Numbered from the stretch's first letter, positions 43,062 through 52,665 are shown. The stretch: 64,000 nt of DNA from Clostridia bacterium (GCA_017461235.1 JAFTYU010000013.1:51014-115013); one strand, 5' to 3'. The notes: generated from the sequence alone by a model not told the origin. Made by a program: numbers and translations.

Positions 43062-44072
43062 ATGACAGATTATATTTTTGACATTCAGTTTTTTGCGGCA
43101 GGTGACGAAGTGAACGCGACCACATCACAAGCACTTTCTGCCGAGATGAAAACATTTTACGATAAGACTCTTATCACTCTTGCTTCACCTTATCTTGTTC
43201 ACGACCAGTTCGGTCAGAAACGCGATATTCCAAAAAACGGCGGTAAGATTATCGAGTTCCGCAAATTTTCATCGCTCCCCAAGGCTCTTACACCCCTTAC
43301 CGAAGGTGTAACACCCACAGGCAATAAACTTAATGTTTCAAGTATCACTGCTACAGTTGAACAGTACGGTGATTATATTGAACAGACTGACCTTCTTGAG
43401 CTTACAGCGGTGGATAACACGATTGTTGAAGCAACAAAACAGCTTGCGTCACAGGCAGGTCTTACAATGGATACCATTGTAAGAAACGAAATCGTTGGCG
43501 GTACAAACGTTATGTATTGTCCTAAGGTTTCAGGCGAAAGCGAAACTGAGGTTACATCGAGAAGTCAGATTGACTCTACCGCACTTCTTCGTGTTAAGGA
43601 TGTTTTCAAAGCCGCAGCTGAGCTCAAGGCAATGAATGCTCCTAAAATCGACGGTTATTACGTTGGTATCATTCATCCCTATGTTGCTTACGATCTTATG
43701 CAGGAAGCAGGCAATCAGTGGATGGAGGTACAGAAATATGCAACGCCCGAAAATATGCTTAAAGGCGAAATCGGCTGTCTTGGCGGTGTGCGTTTTGTTG
43801 AAAGCACAGAAGCAAAAATCTGGAACGAGGGTGCAAACGGTGCTGCAGTATTTGCTACTCTTATCATCGGTGCCGATGCATACGGTGTAACAAGTGTAAA
43901 CGGTGGCGGTGTTGAGCATATCGTAAAACAGAAGGGCTATGGCAATGATCCTCTTAATCAGCGTTCTTCAGTGGGCTGGAAGGGTCTTAAGACTGCAAAA
44001 AGACTTGTTGAAGAATACCTTATAAGAATTGAAAGCGGTTCCGCATTCAGTTCAACTGCAAAAGCTAACTGA
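43062..44072 (+). CDS. N4-gp56-type major capsid protein
   Basis: A 336-residue HK97-fold capsid protein of the N4-gp56 family. It shows ALSAEMKTFYDKTLITLASPYLVHDQFGQKRDIPKNGGKIIEFRKF, then LTEGVTPTGNKLNVSSITATVEQYGDYIEQTDLLELTAVD, which are family landmarks. The N-terminus MTDYIFDIQFFAAGDE carries IQFFA like the scaffold, so cleavage after Ala12 or Ala13 by the phage Prp is predicted. The ATG at 43062 has AAAGGAA upstream. Confidence 0.93.
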   Translation: MTDYIFDIQFFAAGDEVNATTSQALSAEMKTFYDKTLITLASPYLVHDQFGQKRDIPKNGGKIIEFRKFSSLPKALTPLTEGVTPTGNKLNVSSITATVEQYGDYIEQTDLLELTAVDNTIVEATKQLASQAGLTMDTIVRNEIVGGTNVMYCPKVSGESETEVTSRSQIDSTALLRVKDVFKAAAELKAMNAPKIDGYYVGIIHPYVAYDLMQEAGNQWMEVQKYATPENMLKGEIGCLGGVRFVESTEAKIWNEGANGAAVFATLIIGADAYGVTSVNGGGVEHIVKQKGYGNDPLNQRSSVGWKGLKTAKRLVEEYLIRIESGSAFSSTAKAN

Positions 44073-44082
44073 TTATTAAAAG

Positions 44083-44103
44083 GGGTGCCTTTTTGGCACC
44101 CCG
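44083..44103 (+). terminator. Hairpin after the capsid gene, possible attenuator
   Basis: GGGGTGCC-TTTTT-GGCACCCC is a strong stem just after the capsid stop codon. No T-run follows, so it may stabilise the 3' end of the capsid message or slow polymerase rather than fully terminate. Confidence 0.6.
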
Positions 44104-44125
44104 ATGTATAAAGGAGATGTTATTA

Positions 44126-44347
44126 ATGGCAAATACTAAAGCTAAAGCAGAAAAGCTTGTAAGCGTTTTTATTCCCAAACAATCAAGAAATGACACAGAA
44201 CGTTTTATCGCAGTAAACGGTGAACGTATTCTTGTTCAGACAGGCAAAACTGTTGAAATTCCCGAAAGATTTGCGGAAGTTATCAAAAACAGTGAGAATA
44301 TGGCGGCGGTTTCTGCCGCGTATATCGATGCTAATATTTCCCTTTAA
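44126..44347 (+). CDS. Small phage structural or connector protein
   Basis: A 73-residue protein with VSVFIPKQSRNDTERFIAVNGERILVQTGKTVEIPERFAEVIKNSENM. Such small proteins directly after the capsid gene are often head decoration or connector factors, but no specific family is recognised. The ATG at 44126 has AAAGGAG upstream; an upstream in-frame ATG lies next to the hairpin at 44083. Confidence 0.65.
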   Translation: MANTKAKAEKLVSVFIPKQSRNDTERFIAVNGERILVQTGKTVEIPERFAEVIKNSENMAAVSAAYIDANISL

Positions 44348-44358
44348 GGAGGGGTTCT

Positions 44359-44736
44359 GTGACTTTACAAAGAGCGATAGAGCTTTTCGATTGTGAAAGG
44401 GCAAACGCCATAGCTCTGGCTGAAAAAATACGTTGGATTTCTCAACTGGATTACAAGATAAGTTCTGAAATTTGTGAACCGAGAGGTGCAGAGCCGTTTA
44501 AAGGTTATAGCGAAACATCACCCCTTACAACCGAAATTAAGGCCCCGGATGAATACGGTGAGATATACGGGTTGTATCTTAATATGAAACTTGATTATAT
44601 GAACGGCGAAATTGCCCGTTTCAATAATTCGGCGTTGCTTTTCAACAATATGTACAAGGACATGAGTAATTATTTGAATCGAAAGCAGGCAATTCTTAAG
44701 AATACAGGGATAAAGGCGGGGGATTTGTATGTATAA
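44359..44736 (+). CDS. Phage head-tail connector-type protein (unknown family)
   Basis: A 125-residue helical protein starting at a GTG with GGAGG upstream. Repeated helices (AIALAEKIRWISQLDYKISSEIC, YLNMKLDYMNGEIARFNNSALLFNNMYKDMSNYLNRKQAIL) fit a small connector or neck protein, in the place where gp6/gp16-like adaptors lie. No direct match is recognised, so the call is by position. It overlaps the next gene by eight bases. Confidence 0.6.
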   Translation: MTLQRAIELFDCERANAIALAEKIRWISQLDYKISSEICEPRGAEPFKGYSETSPLTTEIKAPDEYGEIYGLYLNMKLDYMNGEIARFNNSALLFNNMYKDMSNYLNRKQAILKNTGIKAGDLYV

Positions 44737-46486
44737 GCCACGTCTGAATGAGCTTCACACTAACCGCGAAATCATAACACGTTTCAAAGGGTACGATAAT
44801 AATCTTATAACGGATGAGAATGCTTTTTCGTTTACGGAAAACATAGGGTTCGGCGCATATCCTGCACTTTCGCCCAGAAATAAACGTGTGTTTTTTAACG
44901 TGAGCGGTGAAAATCTTCATGGCGTATTTTCTAAAGAGTGTATTTCATATATCAATAACGGTTGCTTGTATTACGGCGGAAATAAAGTTTCGGGTTTGTT
45001 TTTTCCCGATATACCCGAAGAACGCAAGTTTGTTTCTTTGGGTGCAAAACTTATTGTGTTTCCGGATAAGGTTTATGTCAATACCGAAAATCTTACGGAA
45101 TACGGGAAGCTTGAAGCGGAGTTCACAAGCAACGGTGAAGTTACCGTGGGTATGTGCAAGGGCGACGGCACTTTGTACGGTGCTTATGCGGTAGGGTCGG
45201 TTATGCCCGGTAATCCTTCCGACGGCGATTTGTGGCTTGATACATCTTCTGATGAGCACGTATTAAAACAGTATTATGACGTTCTCGGCTTCTGGCAGGA
45301 TATTGCTCACACTTACGTAAGAATCAACAGTGTAGGTATCGGGAAGAATTTTAATCTGTATGACGGTGTAGCTTTACACGGCTTTGATGAAGTAGGGTTG
45401 AACGGAACACATATAATCCGTGACAAAGGTGATGATTATATTGTAATTACGGGAGTTTTGGCAAATTCTTGCATAATCACGGACGAAATCAAGGTCGAAA
45501 GAAAAGTGCCGGATATGGATTTTATCTGCGAACACGGCAACAGAATATGGGGTTGCTCATCTAAGAATAATGAGATTTACGCTTCAAAGCTCGGCGACCC
45601 GGCGAATTTTAATTCCTTTATGGGTATTTCTACCGATAGTTATGCCGTGAGCGTCGGTAGTGACGGCGTTTTTACTGCAGCAACGAGCTACAGGGGATAC
45701 ATACTTTTCTTTAAAGAAAACTGTGTTCATAAAATCTACGGGCAAAATCCGCCATATACCGTAACGACATCGTATATACGCGGCGTTCAGAAGGGCTCGC
45801 ACCGTTCTGTGGTGTGTCTTAACGAAACACTTTATTATAAATCCGTAGGCGGTATCTGTGCCTATGAAGGCGGCGTACCCGTGTGTGTTTCCCGGGCTCT
45901 CGGAGATGAATATTATTACGATGCAGTGGCAGGCTCCTGCTTCAACAGATACTACGTCTGCATGTCCGATAAAAACGATGTGCGCCATCTTTTCGTTTAT
46001 GATGAAGACAAGGCCTTGTGGGCACGAGAAGACACTATTGATATCCGTGAATTTTCCCGTAATAATTGCAATCTTTATTTTATTATGAAGGACGGTGACT
46101 TAAACCGTTTGGGTCTTATAGACGGAGAAAACCGCTATGGTTCTTTTACGGGAGAACTGAAGGGCTTTTCGGAAGAAAAAGCTTTCTCCTGGTGCGCGGA
46201 AAGCGGTTTGTGGGGATTGGAATTGCCTGAAAATAAGTATTATTCCAATATTTGTGTGAGAGCTTGCGGTACGAAAGGGTCTAAGCTTAATGTCTGGTTC
46301 GAGTTTGACAGCAGTAAAAACTGGGTCAAGCAGCTCGAAACAACTTTTGAAAAGACAGGCTCTCTTATGGTGCCGTTTATAACACCGCGTTGTGACCATA
46401 TGCGAATAAAAATACAGGGCACGGGAGATATAAAAATATACAGCATTTCAAGAAAAATTGAATCGGGGAGTGAGCTGAATGTATGA
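44729..46486 (+). CDS. Phage packaged-DNA stabilisation/tail hub-like beta-propeller protein
   Basis: A 585-residue beta-rich protein. The segment EHGNRIWGCSSKNNEIYASKLGDPANFNSF, then VHKIYGQNPPYTVTTSYIRGVQKGSHRSVVCLNETLYY, recalls P22 gp10-like stabilisation proteins that plug the portal of short-tailed phages. No tape measure or tail tube gene is nearby, supporting a podovirus-like particle. Function is inferred. It overlaps the next gene by eight bases. Confidence 0.65.
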   Translation: MYKPRLNELHTNREIITRFKGYDNNLITDENAFSFTENIGFGAYPALSPRNKRVFFNVSGENLHGVFSKECISYINNGCLYYGGNKVSGLFFPDIPEERKFVSLGAKLIVFPDKVYVNTENLTEYGKLEAEFTSNGEVTVGMCKGDGTLYGAYAVGSVMPGNPSDGDLWLDTSSDEHVLKQYYDVLGFWQDIAHTYVRINSVGIGKNFNLYDGVALHGFDEVGLNGTHIIRDKGDDYIVITGVLANSCIITDEIKVERKVPDMDFICEHGNRIWGCSSKNNEIYASKLGDPANFNSFMGISTDSYAVSVGSDGVFTAATSYRGYILFFKENCVHKIYGQNPPYTVTTSYIRGVQKGSHRSVVCLNETLYYKSVGGICAYEGGVPVCVSRALGDEYYYDAVAGSCFNRYYVCMSDKNDVRHLFVYDEDKALWAREDTIDIREFSRNNCNLYFIMKDGDLNRLGLIDGENRYGSFTGELKGFSEEKAFSWCAESGLWGLELPENKYYSNICVRACGTKGSKLNVWFEFDSSKNWVKQLETTFEKTGSLMVPFITPRCDHMRIKIQGTGDIKIYSISRKIESGSELNV

Positions 46487-47441
46487 CCTTAATTTAAGTG
46501 TTCCCAATATCACTTCCCGAAAATACTCTAACGATAATCGCTTTCTGCTCCTGAAAAATTATCTTTATGAGTTGAACGAAACTCTGTCTTATGCACTTGC
46601 TGAAAAAACACAAAGTGAAATTTCAGCGATTACCGGACAGATAAACACTATGGAAAAAATACAACAGGAAACGGCAACAAAGCTCAGTTCTTTAAACACA
46701 TTAAAATTTAAGGAGCTGAAAGAAAAAATTCTCAGTACGGCAGAAGAGATAGAAAAGGACTGCAACTCTGCCATAGAGCAAAGCGAAAAACAGATTCTAC
46801 AGACTGTTACGTCGGATTTTGTGAGCCGGAGCGAATTCGGTGAATACTCTGCAAATACAGAAACTGCAATAAAACAAAATTCAGATGACATAAAGCTTGT
46901 GGCTGAAAATACCGAAACTATTACAACAGACCTTGAAAATTTTAAAGATTCAACGAAAGCTGAATTTACCGTTCAGGCAGAAGCCATATCATCACAAATA
47001 GAAACTCTTTATATAACTAAAGAAGATGCGCTGGAACTGGAAAACAGAGTAAATTCTCAAATTATATCAACGGCAGAAAACGTTACGGAAACTTTTTCTT
47101 CATCGGTTTCAGAAGTGAAAAATGATTTGAGTTCTGTCGGCGGTGAGTTGAGCGAGCTTGTTTCATCACTTGATATTTATATAAGGCGCGGTGAGTTGGA
47201 AAAAGGTGTTTACGGTGTGGAAATCGGGCGAAGTGACAGTAACATAAAAGCCCGTTTTACAAACAACAGACTCTCATTTTATCAGGGTGTAGTTGAAGTT
47301 GCATACGTTTCAGGCAGTACTCTTTATATTACTGATGCACAGATTCTTGATTATTTAAAGATCGGTAATTCCAATGACGGATTTTTTCTCTTTGACACTA
47401 CCCAAAACGGTCTTGAAGTGAGGTGGATGGATGGCAATTAA
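46479..47441 (+). CDS. Phage tail fibre or baseplate-like coiled-coil protein
   Basis: A 320-residue protein. The first ~230 residues are heptad-rich helix (SEISAITGQINTMEKIQQETATKLSSLN... and repeated EN/EK/ES segments), consistent with a trimeric stalk. The C-terminal region KGVYGVEIGRSDSNIKARFTNNRLSFYQGVVEVAYVSGSTLYITDAQILDYLKIG is a motif common in the last part of Firmicutes phage tail proteins. It overlaps the following gene by 11 bases. Confidence 0.75.
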   Translation: MYDLNLSVPNITSRKYSNDNRFLLLKNYLYELNETLSYALAEKTQSEISAITGQINTMEKIQQETATKLSSLNTLKFKELKEKILSTAEEIEKDCNSAIEQSEKQILQTVTSDFVSRSEFGEYSANTETAIKQNSDDIKLVAENTETITTDLENFKDSTKAEFTVQAEAISSQIETLYITKEDALELENRVNSQIISTAENVTETFSSSVSEVKNDLSSVGGELSELVSSLDIYIRRGELEKGVYGVEIGRSDSNIKARFTNNRLSFYQGVVEVAYVSGSTLYITDAQILDYLKIGNSNDGFFLFDTTQNGLEVRWMDGN

Positions 47442-49194
47442 GTATTACGGTTCTTGTACGGGTACGTCATCAGGTAAATATGATTTATGGATGACTGTGG
47501 CTCAGAATTCTCAGAATATTTCTTCAAATACAAGTAATCTCACAGTAAAAGTATTTTTGAAAAGAAATGACGGGTATCCGTCATCAGCATATAACCTTAC
47601 GGAAAGCGAAAATAATATAAAGATAAGTGTGGGCGGAGTCAGTAAAGTCAATAAGAATATTACCGTTGATACACGAAATAACGTTACGGTCACACTTGCC
47701 CAGTGGAAAGGTGACGTAACGCATAATGCAGACGGAAGTTTGTCCGTTGCAATCAATGCGGTGTTTACAATGGGCAACACTACTCTTTCCGGCGGTAGCG
47801 TAAAAGGAAGTTTTAAGTGTACAACCATACCGAGAGCATCTTCAATGAGTTTTTCGTCAACTTCTGTTAATCCCGGCTCTGATGTTGATGTCAGTATTTC
47901 TTCCGCATCAAAAAGCTTTACTCACAGGATTATATGGGGTATAGGAAATAAAAACAGCAGTGCGGAGCTTGCCGCGAGCGTAACGTCATATGTGTTAAGT
48001 GTCCCTGTGTCATGGGCATCACAGTTAACAGATGCATCAAAAGGCGTATTGAATGTTTCTTTAAAAACTTATAATAACGGAGTGTTGATAGGCACGGTTA
48101 AATACAGTATCGGTTTTGTTATACCGAAAACAGATGATTATTTACCGGATTTTGACATCGCGTTCGAGCGCATTGATAACAATGTGCCCGTTGATTGGGG
48201 TGAATACCTGAAGGGTATAAGTCAGCTTGGGGTTATTGTCAGTAACGGCTCATACAAATACGGTGCAACGTTTGATTCGGTAGCGATTACGGTGTGTGGT
48301 GTGACAAAAAGAGCTTTTCCCGCGGTGTTTGATTTAACAGCTTCGGGCGATATTACCGTATCTGTTACGGTAAGAGACAGCAGGGGCTTGAGCAGGAAAA
48401 AATCAAGGATAATAAATGTTTGCGATTATTCTCCGCCGAGCGTGAATATGAAAAGCATAACACGATGTGATGCTGACGGAAGTGTAAACCCACGGGGAAC
48501 ATATCTTTGTATGAATTATGATGTAAGCTACAGCGATGTTAACTCCAAGAATACATATAATCTTGTGTTGAAATACAGAAATACGAAAGCTCAGTATTAT
48601 AGCGATGATACTTGTGTTGTCGGCTCGCCGTTTGTTTTCGGTGACGGTAACATAGGTGAAGGCTCTTCGTATATCGTGAGTGTGGGTATCAGTGACGAAG
48701 TGTTGAAGTCTGGTGAGATTTTATGTTCTGTTCCCGTAGCTGATATTCCTTTTAATATCCGCAAAGGCGGCAAGGGTGCGGCGTTCGGTAAATTTGCAGA
48801 GAACGATAATGAATTAAGTGTTGCCTGGGATTTATATGTTCAGGGTAATCTGACAGTTGACGGTACGCTTAATTATGTGAATCTTAATTTTCAGGAAACA
48901 GAGTATTCGGAAAATGCAGCTTGCGAAATAAGATATTATCCGACCTTGCGTGAAGTTCTTCTTCGGATTCGTTTTAAGGTGTTAACAGACATCCCGAAAG
49001 GCGATGTATATACGGTTATTAAAATACCTGACAAACCACCTGCGATTTTTACTCCGCTTCAAAGTGTGGTGGGACATTTCACAGACTGCAGCAGTAGTGT
49101 GGGTGTTTTTAATACGGGTGATGTTGCTATCCGTACCGAAACGGATATTGCCGCAGGCACGTATGTGTATATAAGCGGAAGTTATATTGTATAG
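47431..49194 (+). CDS. Phage minor structural protein, DUF859-like
   Basis: A 587-residue beta-rich protein. The N-terminus (YYGSCTGTSSGKYDLWMTVAQNSQNISSNTSNLTVKVFLKR) and later RASSMSFSSTSVNPGSDVDVSI fit the DUF859 family of phage tail or receptor-binding-associated proteins. The C-terminal part includes AFGKFAENDNELSVAWDLYVQGNLTVDG, a region often found in tail appendage proteins. Function is inferred as host contact. Confidence 0.75.
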   Translation: MAIKYYGSCTGTSSGKYDLWMTVAQNSQNISSNTSNLTVKVFLKRNDGYPSSAYNLTESENNIKISVGGVSKVNKNITVDTRNNVTVTLAQWKGDVTHNADGSLSVAINAVFTMGNTTLSGGSVKGSFKCTTIPRASSMSFSSTSVNPGSDVDVSISSASKSFTHRIIWGIGNKNSSAELAASVTSYVLSVPVSWASQLTDASKGVLNVSLKTYNNGVLIGTVKYSIGFVIPKTDDYLPDFDIAFERIDNNVPVDWGEYLKGISQLGVIVSNGSYKYGATFDSVAITVCGVTKRAFPAVFDLTASGDITVSVTVRDSRGLSRKKSRIINVCDYSPPSVNMKSITRCDADGSVNPRGTYLCMNYDVSYSDVNSKNTYNLVLKYRNTKAQYYSDDTCVVGSPFVFGDGNIGEGSSYIVSVGISDEVLKSGEILCSVPVADIPFNIRKGGKGAAFGKFAENDNELSVAWDLYVQGNLTVDGTLNYVNLNFQETEYSENAACEIRYYPTLREVLLRIRFKVLTDIPKGDVYTVIKIPDKPPAIFTPLQSVVGHFTDCSSSVGVFNTGDVAIRTETDIAAGTYVYISGSYIV

Positions 49195-49196
49195 GA

Positions 49197-50411
49197 GTGA
49201 TAAACATAGCATATTCAACTATTTCTTACGGCTCATCGGGCAGTGATGTAAAAAAACTTCAGGAAACACTGAATAATCACGGATATTCTTTGGCGGTTGA
49301 CGGTCAGTTCGGCAGTAAAACACAGGCGGCTGTAAGAGATTATCAAAAGAAAAACGGTCTTGTGGTTGACGGTATTGTAGGAACAAAAACATGGGGCAGT
49401 CTTACGTCGAAGGGTTCGGCCTCATCGTCCTCTTTGTCATCTTCCGGAGTCTCGTCTAAAAAGGTATCTCTTCCTAAAAGCACGCCAAGACCCGAATATG
49501 AAAAAAGTGATGCGGTACAGTCTGCAGAAAATGAATTGAAAAGCTGGGAAAATAACAAGCCCGGTGAGTATGAAAGCAAATATTCAGAGCAGATAGAATC
49601 AATTTTAAACGACATTCTCAACAGGGAAGAGTTTAATTATAATCTCAATGCAGATCCGTTGTATCAGCAGTACCGCGAACAATATATTCAAAATGGCAAA
49701 AAAGCTATGATGGATACCGTGGGTCAGGCAGCTGCACTTACGGGCGGTTATGCCAATTCCTACGCGGTGAGTGCAGGCAATCAGGCTTACGACGAATATC
49801 TTAATGAACTTAATTCCATTGCTCTCGATTTGCGTGACAGAGCATACACTCTTTACTCGGATGAAGGGGACAGGATGCTTGAAGACATAACCTTGCTTCG
49901 TTCACTTGACGGTGATGATTACGACAAGTATCTCGGAGAGTTGGAAAGATATTATTCTGACGGAGAGTTCCTGCTTGATAAACTCGTTTCAATGTCTGAT
50001 GCAGAGTTTGATGCATTTCTTGCTCAAGTCGATGCATGGGAGAACGACAGGGACTATGAGTTCGACAAGTATCAGGATGCACTCGACAGACAGGAGTTTG
50101 AAAAAGAAATGGCGTTCAAGGAAGCGGAGGCAAAGCGTGACCAGGCGAACGAGGACCGTAACTATGCACTTGCGTTGCGTAAGTCTTCGTCATCAGGAAG
50201 CTCTTCATCGAGCAAATCATCTTCCGACAAAAATAATTCCGACAGCACGAAAGCTGCCCCTGTTACATATAAAGAGTTCTGTTTGCGGACAGGGGTTACA
50301 ACAATTATGACAGAGAAAGAGTATAACAGCAGTTCATCTATGCAAAAAACGTTCCCCACATATCAGAAATACCTTGCAAAGATGTACAAAAAGTACGGGG
50401 AGGCAAGCTAA
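49197..50411 (+). CDS. Phage peptidoglycan-binding virion protein
   Basis: A 404-residue protein with a peptidoglycan-binding domain 1 at residues 13-66 (GSSGSDVKKLQETLNNHGYSLAVDGQFGSKTQAAVRDYQKKNGLVVDG). A Ser-rich linker follows, then a long, acidic helical region with LTGGYANSYAVSAGNQAYDEYLNELN, and a second Ser/Lys linker near 320-345. It may be an internal virion or tail-tip protein touching the cell wall during entry. The GTG start overlaps AGGAG (49193-49197), so the true start is uncertain. Confidence 0.68.
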   Translation: MINIAYSTISYGSSGSDVKKLQETLNNHGYSLAVDGQFGSKTQAAVRDYQKKNGLVVDGIVGTKTWGSLTSKGSASSSSLSSSGVSSKKVSLPKSTPRPEYEKSDAVQSAENELKSWENNKPGEYESKYSEQIESILNDILNREEFNYNLNADPLYQQYREQYIQNGKKAMMDTVGQAAALTGGYANSYAVSAGNQAYDEYLNELNSIALDLRDRAYTLYSDEGDRMLEDITLLRSLDGDDYDKYLGELERYYSDGEFLLDKLVSMSDAEFDAFLAQVDAWENDRDYEFDKYQDALDRQEFEKEMAFKEAEAKRDQANEDRNYALALRKSSSSGSSSSSKSSSDKNNSDSTKAAPVTYKEFCLRTGVTTIMTEKEYNSSSSMQKTFPTYQKYLAKMYKKYGEAS

Positions 50412-52319
50412 ATGAAGGTGTCGGTAACAAAAAATGATGTAGTTATTGTAGAGTGTGACAGAATTAATGAAGGTGAGGTTTGCGTAAATACCTGCGAGTT
50501 TGAGCTGCCCGAGTGTTTTAAGGGACTTTGCATAACTGCCGTGTTCAGCAATATTCCTGTTCCGGTATATGATAATAAATGCAATGTCCCGTCTTTGAAA
50601 AAAGGTACGGCAGCTCTGGGGGTTTATGCATATCGTGAAAAGGAAGACGGAATTGAACTTATGTATTCACCGAAGCCGACGTCATTTTATGTTGGTGATG
50701 GTTCATACTGTGATGAAATCGCTGTTGAAAGCATACCTGCAATAAGCGAATTTGAACAGTATTGCAAAAGCTTTTCCGGAAAGGTCGAAGACAGTCTCAG
50801 GAAGTTAGATGCAGTCTCATCTAAAAGACATTACAATACATTTTCTGTTCTGGGTGATTCTTATTCTACATTTGTTGATTTCGTAACCCCAAACACCAAT
50901 TTGTGTTGGTATCCTGCGGGAAACGAAAACGCAACAGGTTCAAACAATGACGTTTCAAGCATTGAACAGATGTGGTGGCATATTTTTGCAAATCAATATG
51001 AAAGCGCGTTGCAGGTGAACAACTCTTACAGCGGTTCGCCTATATGTTATGATGGCTGGGGTTCAGGTCAAACGGACAGTGCGGAAACAGGCTTTATAGC
51101 AAGGGCAAATGATATCGGAACACCGGAATTGATTTTTGTCTTCGGCGGCTCGAACGACGATTGGGTGAACGCTTCAATCGGTGAGTATAAATATTCTGAT
51201 TGGACTGAAGAAGATTTTATTTCCTTGAGACCGTCGCTTGCATATTTGTTGAATTATCTGAAACAACACAATGCAGGAGCAAAAATTGTTTTCATTCTTA
51301 ATGAAAATCTTGATGCGGAAATTGATGCTTCGGTGTTGACAATATGCGGTCATTATGGTGTTGAAGTTATTGAACTTGAAAATATAGCGGTTTCAAACGG
51401 ACACCCCACAATCGCAGGTCAGGCGAGTATAGCACAACAGGTGTATGATTTTATAACAAGTTCAAAAATAACTGAATTTACTGCAACAATTACCAAAAAT
51501 GATTTTGCATCAGGTTTTACTTTAGATGACCTTAAGCCTTATTTAACTGTTACGGCAACTTATGATGACGGAACAATTGAAAATATTACTGATTATCAGT
51601 TGAGCGGAAGTGTTGCGATTGGAACAAATACTATAACGGTATCTTACGGAGTATATACAACGACTCTTGATATAGTTGTGTCGGAAGTTGAATTGACAAG
51701 TATATCTGCACAGTTATCACAAACAGAATTCAATATGGATGTAACTTTCGACAACATAAAACCTTATCTGACCGTTACAGTACATTATGCAGATGGTTCA
51801 ACATCAATAGTCAATGATTATACATTAAGTGGTGAGCTTAATGTGGGTGAAAATACAATAACAGTTTCTTATGGTGGTAAAACAACTACTGTAATAGTTA
51901 CTGTGGAAGTTGCAAGTGGTACATATGAATTGTCAGTAGAAACTTTAGACAACTCACAGTATCAGTATTATTGCCCTGTTTTCAATACACCTATAAATGA
52001 AAGTGTGCGGATAGTGTTTACCCGTGACTTTGAATTGTTTTCAACAAATTCAAGTATCAAGGGCAAAGATGCTTTACCGTCATCGTTAAAAGATGGCGGA
52101 GCACAACTCGGCACAGTTGATATATCGGACGAATATGTCGACCAAACAATTTCTTTAACAAGTGAATACGCATATTTCGTGTTATCAATCGGAACTAAAG
52201 CGGTCAATCCGCTTACTCTGAAAAATTTCCATTGTTATGTTGACGGCTTTGAAGTTGAACCTGTTGACTGGGTTGCTTATAGCGGTGAAAATGAAATAAC
52301 TGTAGAAAAACTTGCTTAA
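50412..52319 (+). CDS. Tail protein with SGNH-hydrolase domain and Ig-like repeats
   Basis: A 635-residue protein. Residues about 145-345 form an SGNH/GDSL-type hydrolase: the VLGDSYSTF block with nucleophile Ser150, GGSNDDW (245-251) as the oxyanion block, and NGHPTIAGQ with His331. Two group-3 bacterial Ig-like repeats follow (about 352-430 and 435-510), then a C-terminal beta domain. A receptor-processing esterase or deacetylase acting on cell-surface glycans is plausible; the substrate is unknown. The catalytic aspartate that usually precedes the histidine is replaced by SNGH. Confidence 0.8.
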   Translation: MKVSVTKNDVVIVECDRINEGEVCVNTCEFELPECFKGLCITAVFSNIPVPVYDNKCNVPSLKKGTAALGVYAYREKEDGIELMYSPKPTSFYVGDGSYCDEIAVESIPAISEFEQYCKSFSGKVEDSLRKLDAVSSKRHYNTFSVLGDSYSTFVDFVTPNTNLCWYPAGNENATGSNNDVSSIEQMWWHIFANQYESALQVNNSYSGSPICYDGWGSGQTDSAETGFIARANDIGTPELIFVFGGSNDDWVNASIGEYKYSDWTEEDFISLRPSLAYLLNYLKQHNAGAKIVFILNENLDAEIDASVLTICGHYGVEVIELENIAVSNGHPTIAGQASIAQQVYDFITSSKITEFTATITKNDFASGFTLDDLKPYLTVTATYDDGTIENITDYQLSGSVAIGTNTITVSYGVYTTTLDIVVSEVELTSISAQLSQTEFNMDVTFDNIKPYLTVTVHYADGSTSIVNDYTLSGELNVGENTITVSYGGKTTTVIVTVEVASGTYELSVETLDNSQYQYYCPVFNTPINESVRIVFTRDFELFSTNSSIKGKDALPSSLKDGGAQLGTVDISDEYVDQTISLTSEYAYFVLSIGTKAVNPLTLKNFHCYVDGFEVEPVDWVAYSGENEITVEKLA

Positions 52320-52325
52320 GGCGGT

Positions 52326-52628
52326 GTGAATGTGGCTGAAAAAATAGTTTTAATTGCATCACTTTTAACTGCATTGGGAGTAATAATCACTACCGCAGTA
52401 AAGATTTATAAATTCATCCGCAAGTGGGAAAAGTGGGTTGAAGAACAGACGGAGCATTCCCTTGATAACTACTTATCTATCAAACGTCTTACAATTATGT
52501 CCCACGAAATACCGTTGAGCGAGCGTATTGCCGCCGGAGAAAAGTACATAAAATACGGCGGAAACGGCGAAGTGAAGCATAAATACGATGAGTTAGTGGA
52601 ACTTTTACCTAAAGAAAATGATAAGTGA
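52326..52628 (+). CDS. Small single-pass phage membrane protein, holin-like
   Basis: A 100-residue protein with one N-terminal membrane helix (IVLIASLLTALGVIITTAVKIYKFI), then a charged soluble region. It lies before the phi-LC3-type holin and the endolysin, so a lysis-related role is likely. GTG at 52326 or 52332 are both possible starts. Overlap with the next frame is minimal. Confidence 0.6.
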   Translation: MNVAEKIVLIASLLTALGVIITTAVKIYKFIRKWEKWVEEQTEHSLDNYLSIKRLTIMSHEIPLSERIAAGEKYIKYGGNGEVKHKYDELVELLPKENDK

Positions 52629-52665
52629 GATTTACGATGAATATTTTATAGTGAGGTGTATTTGT

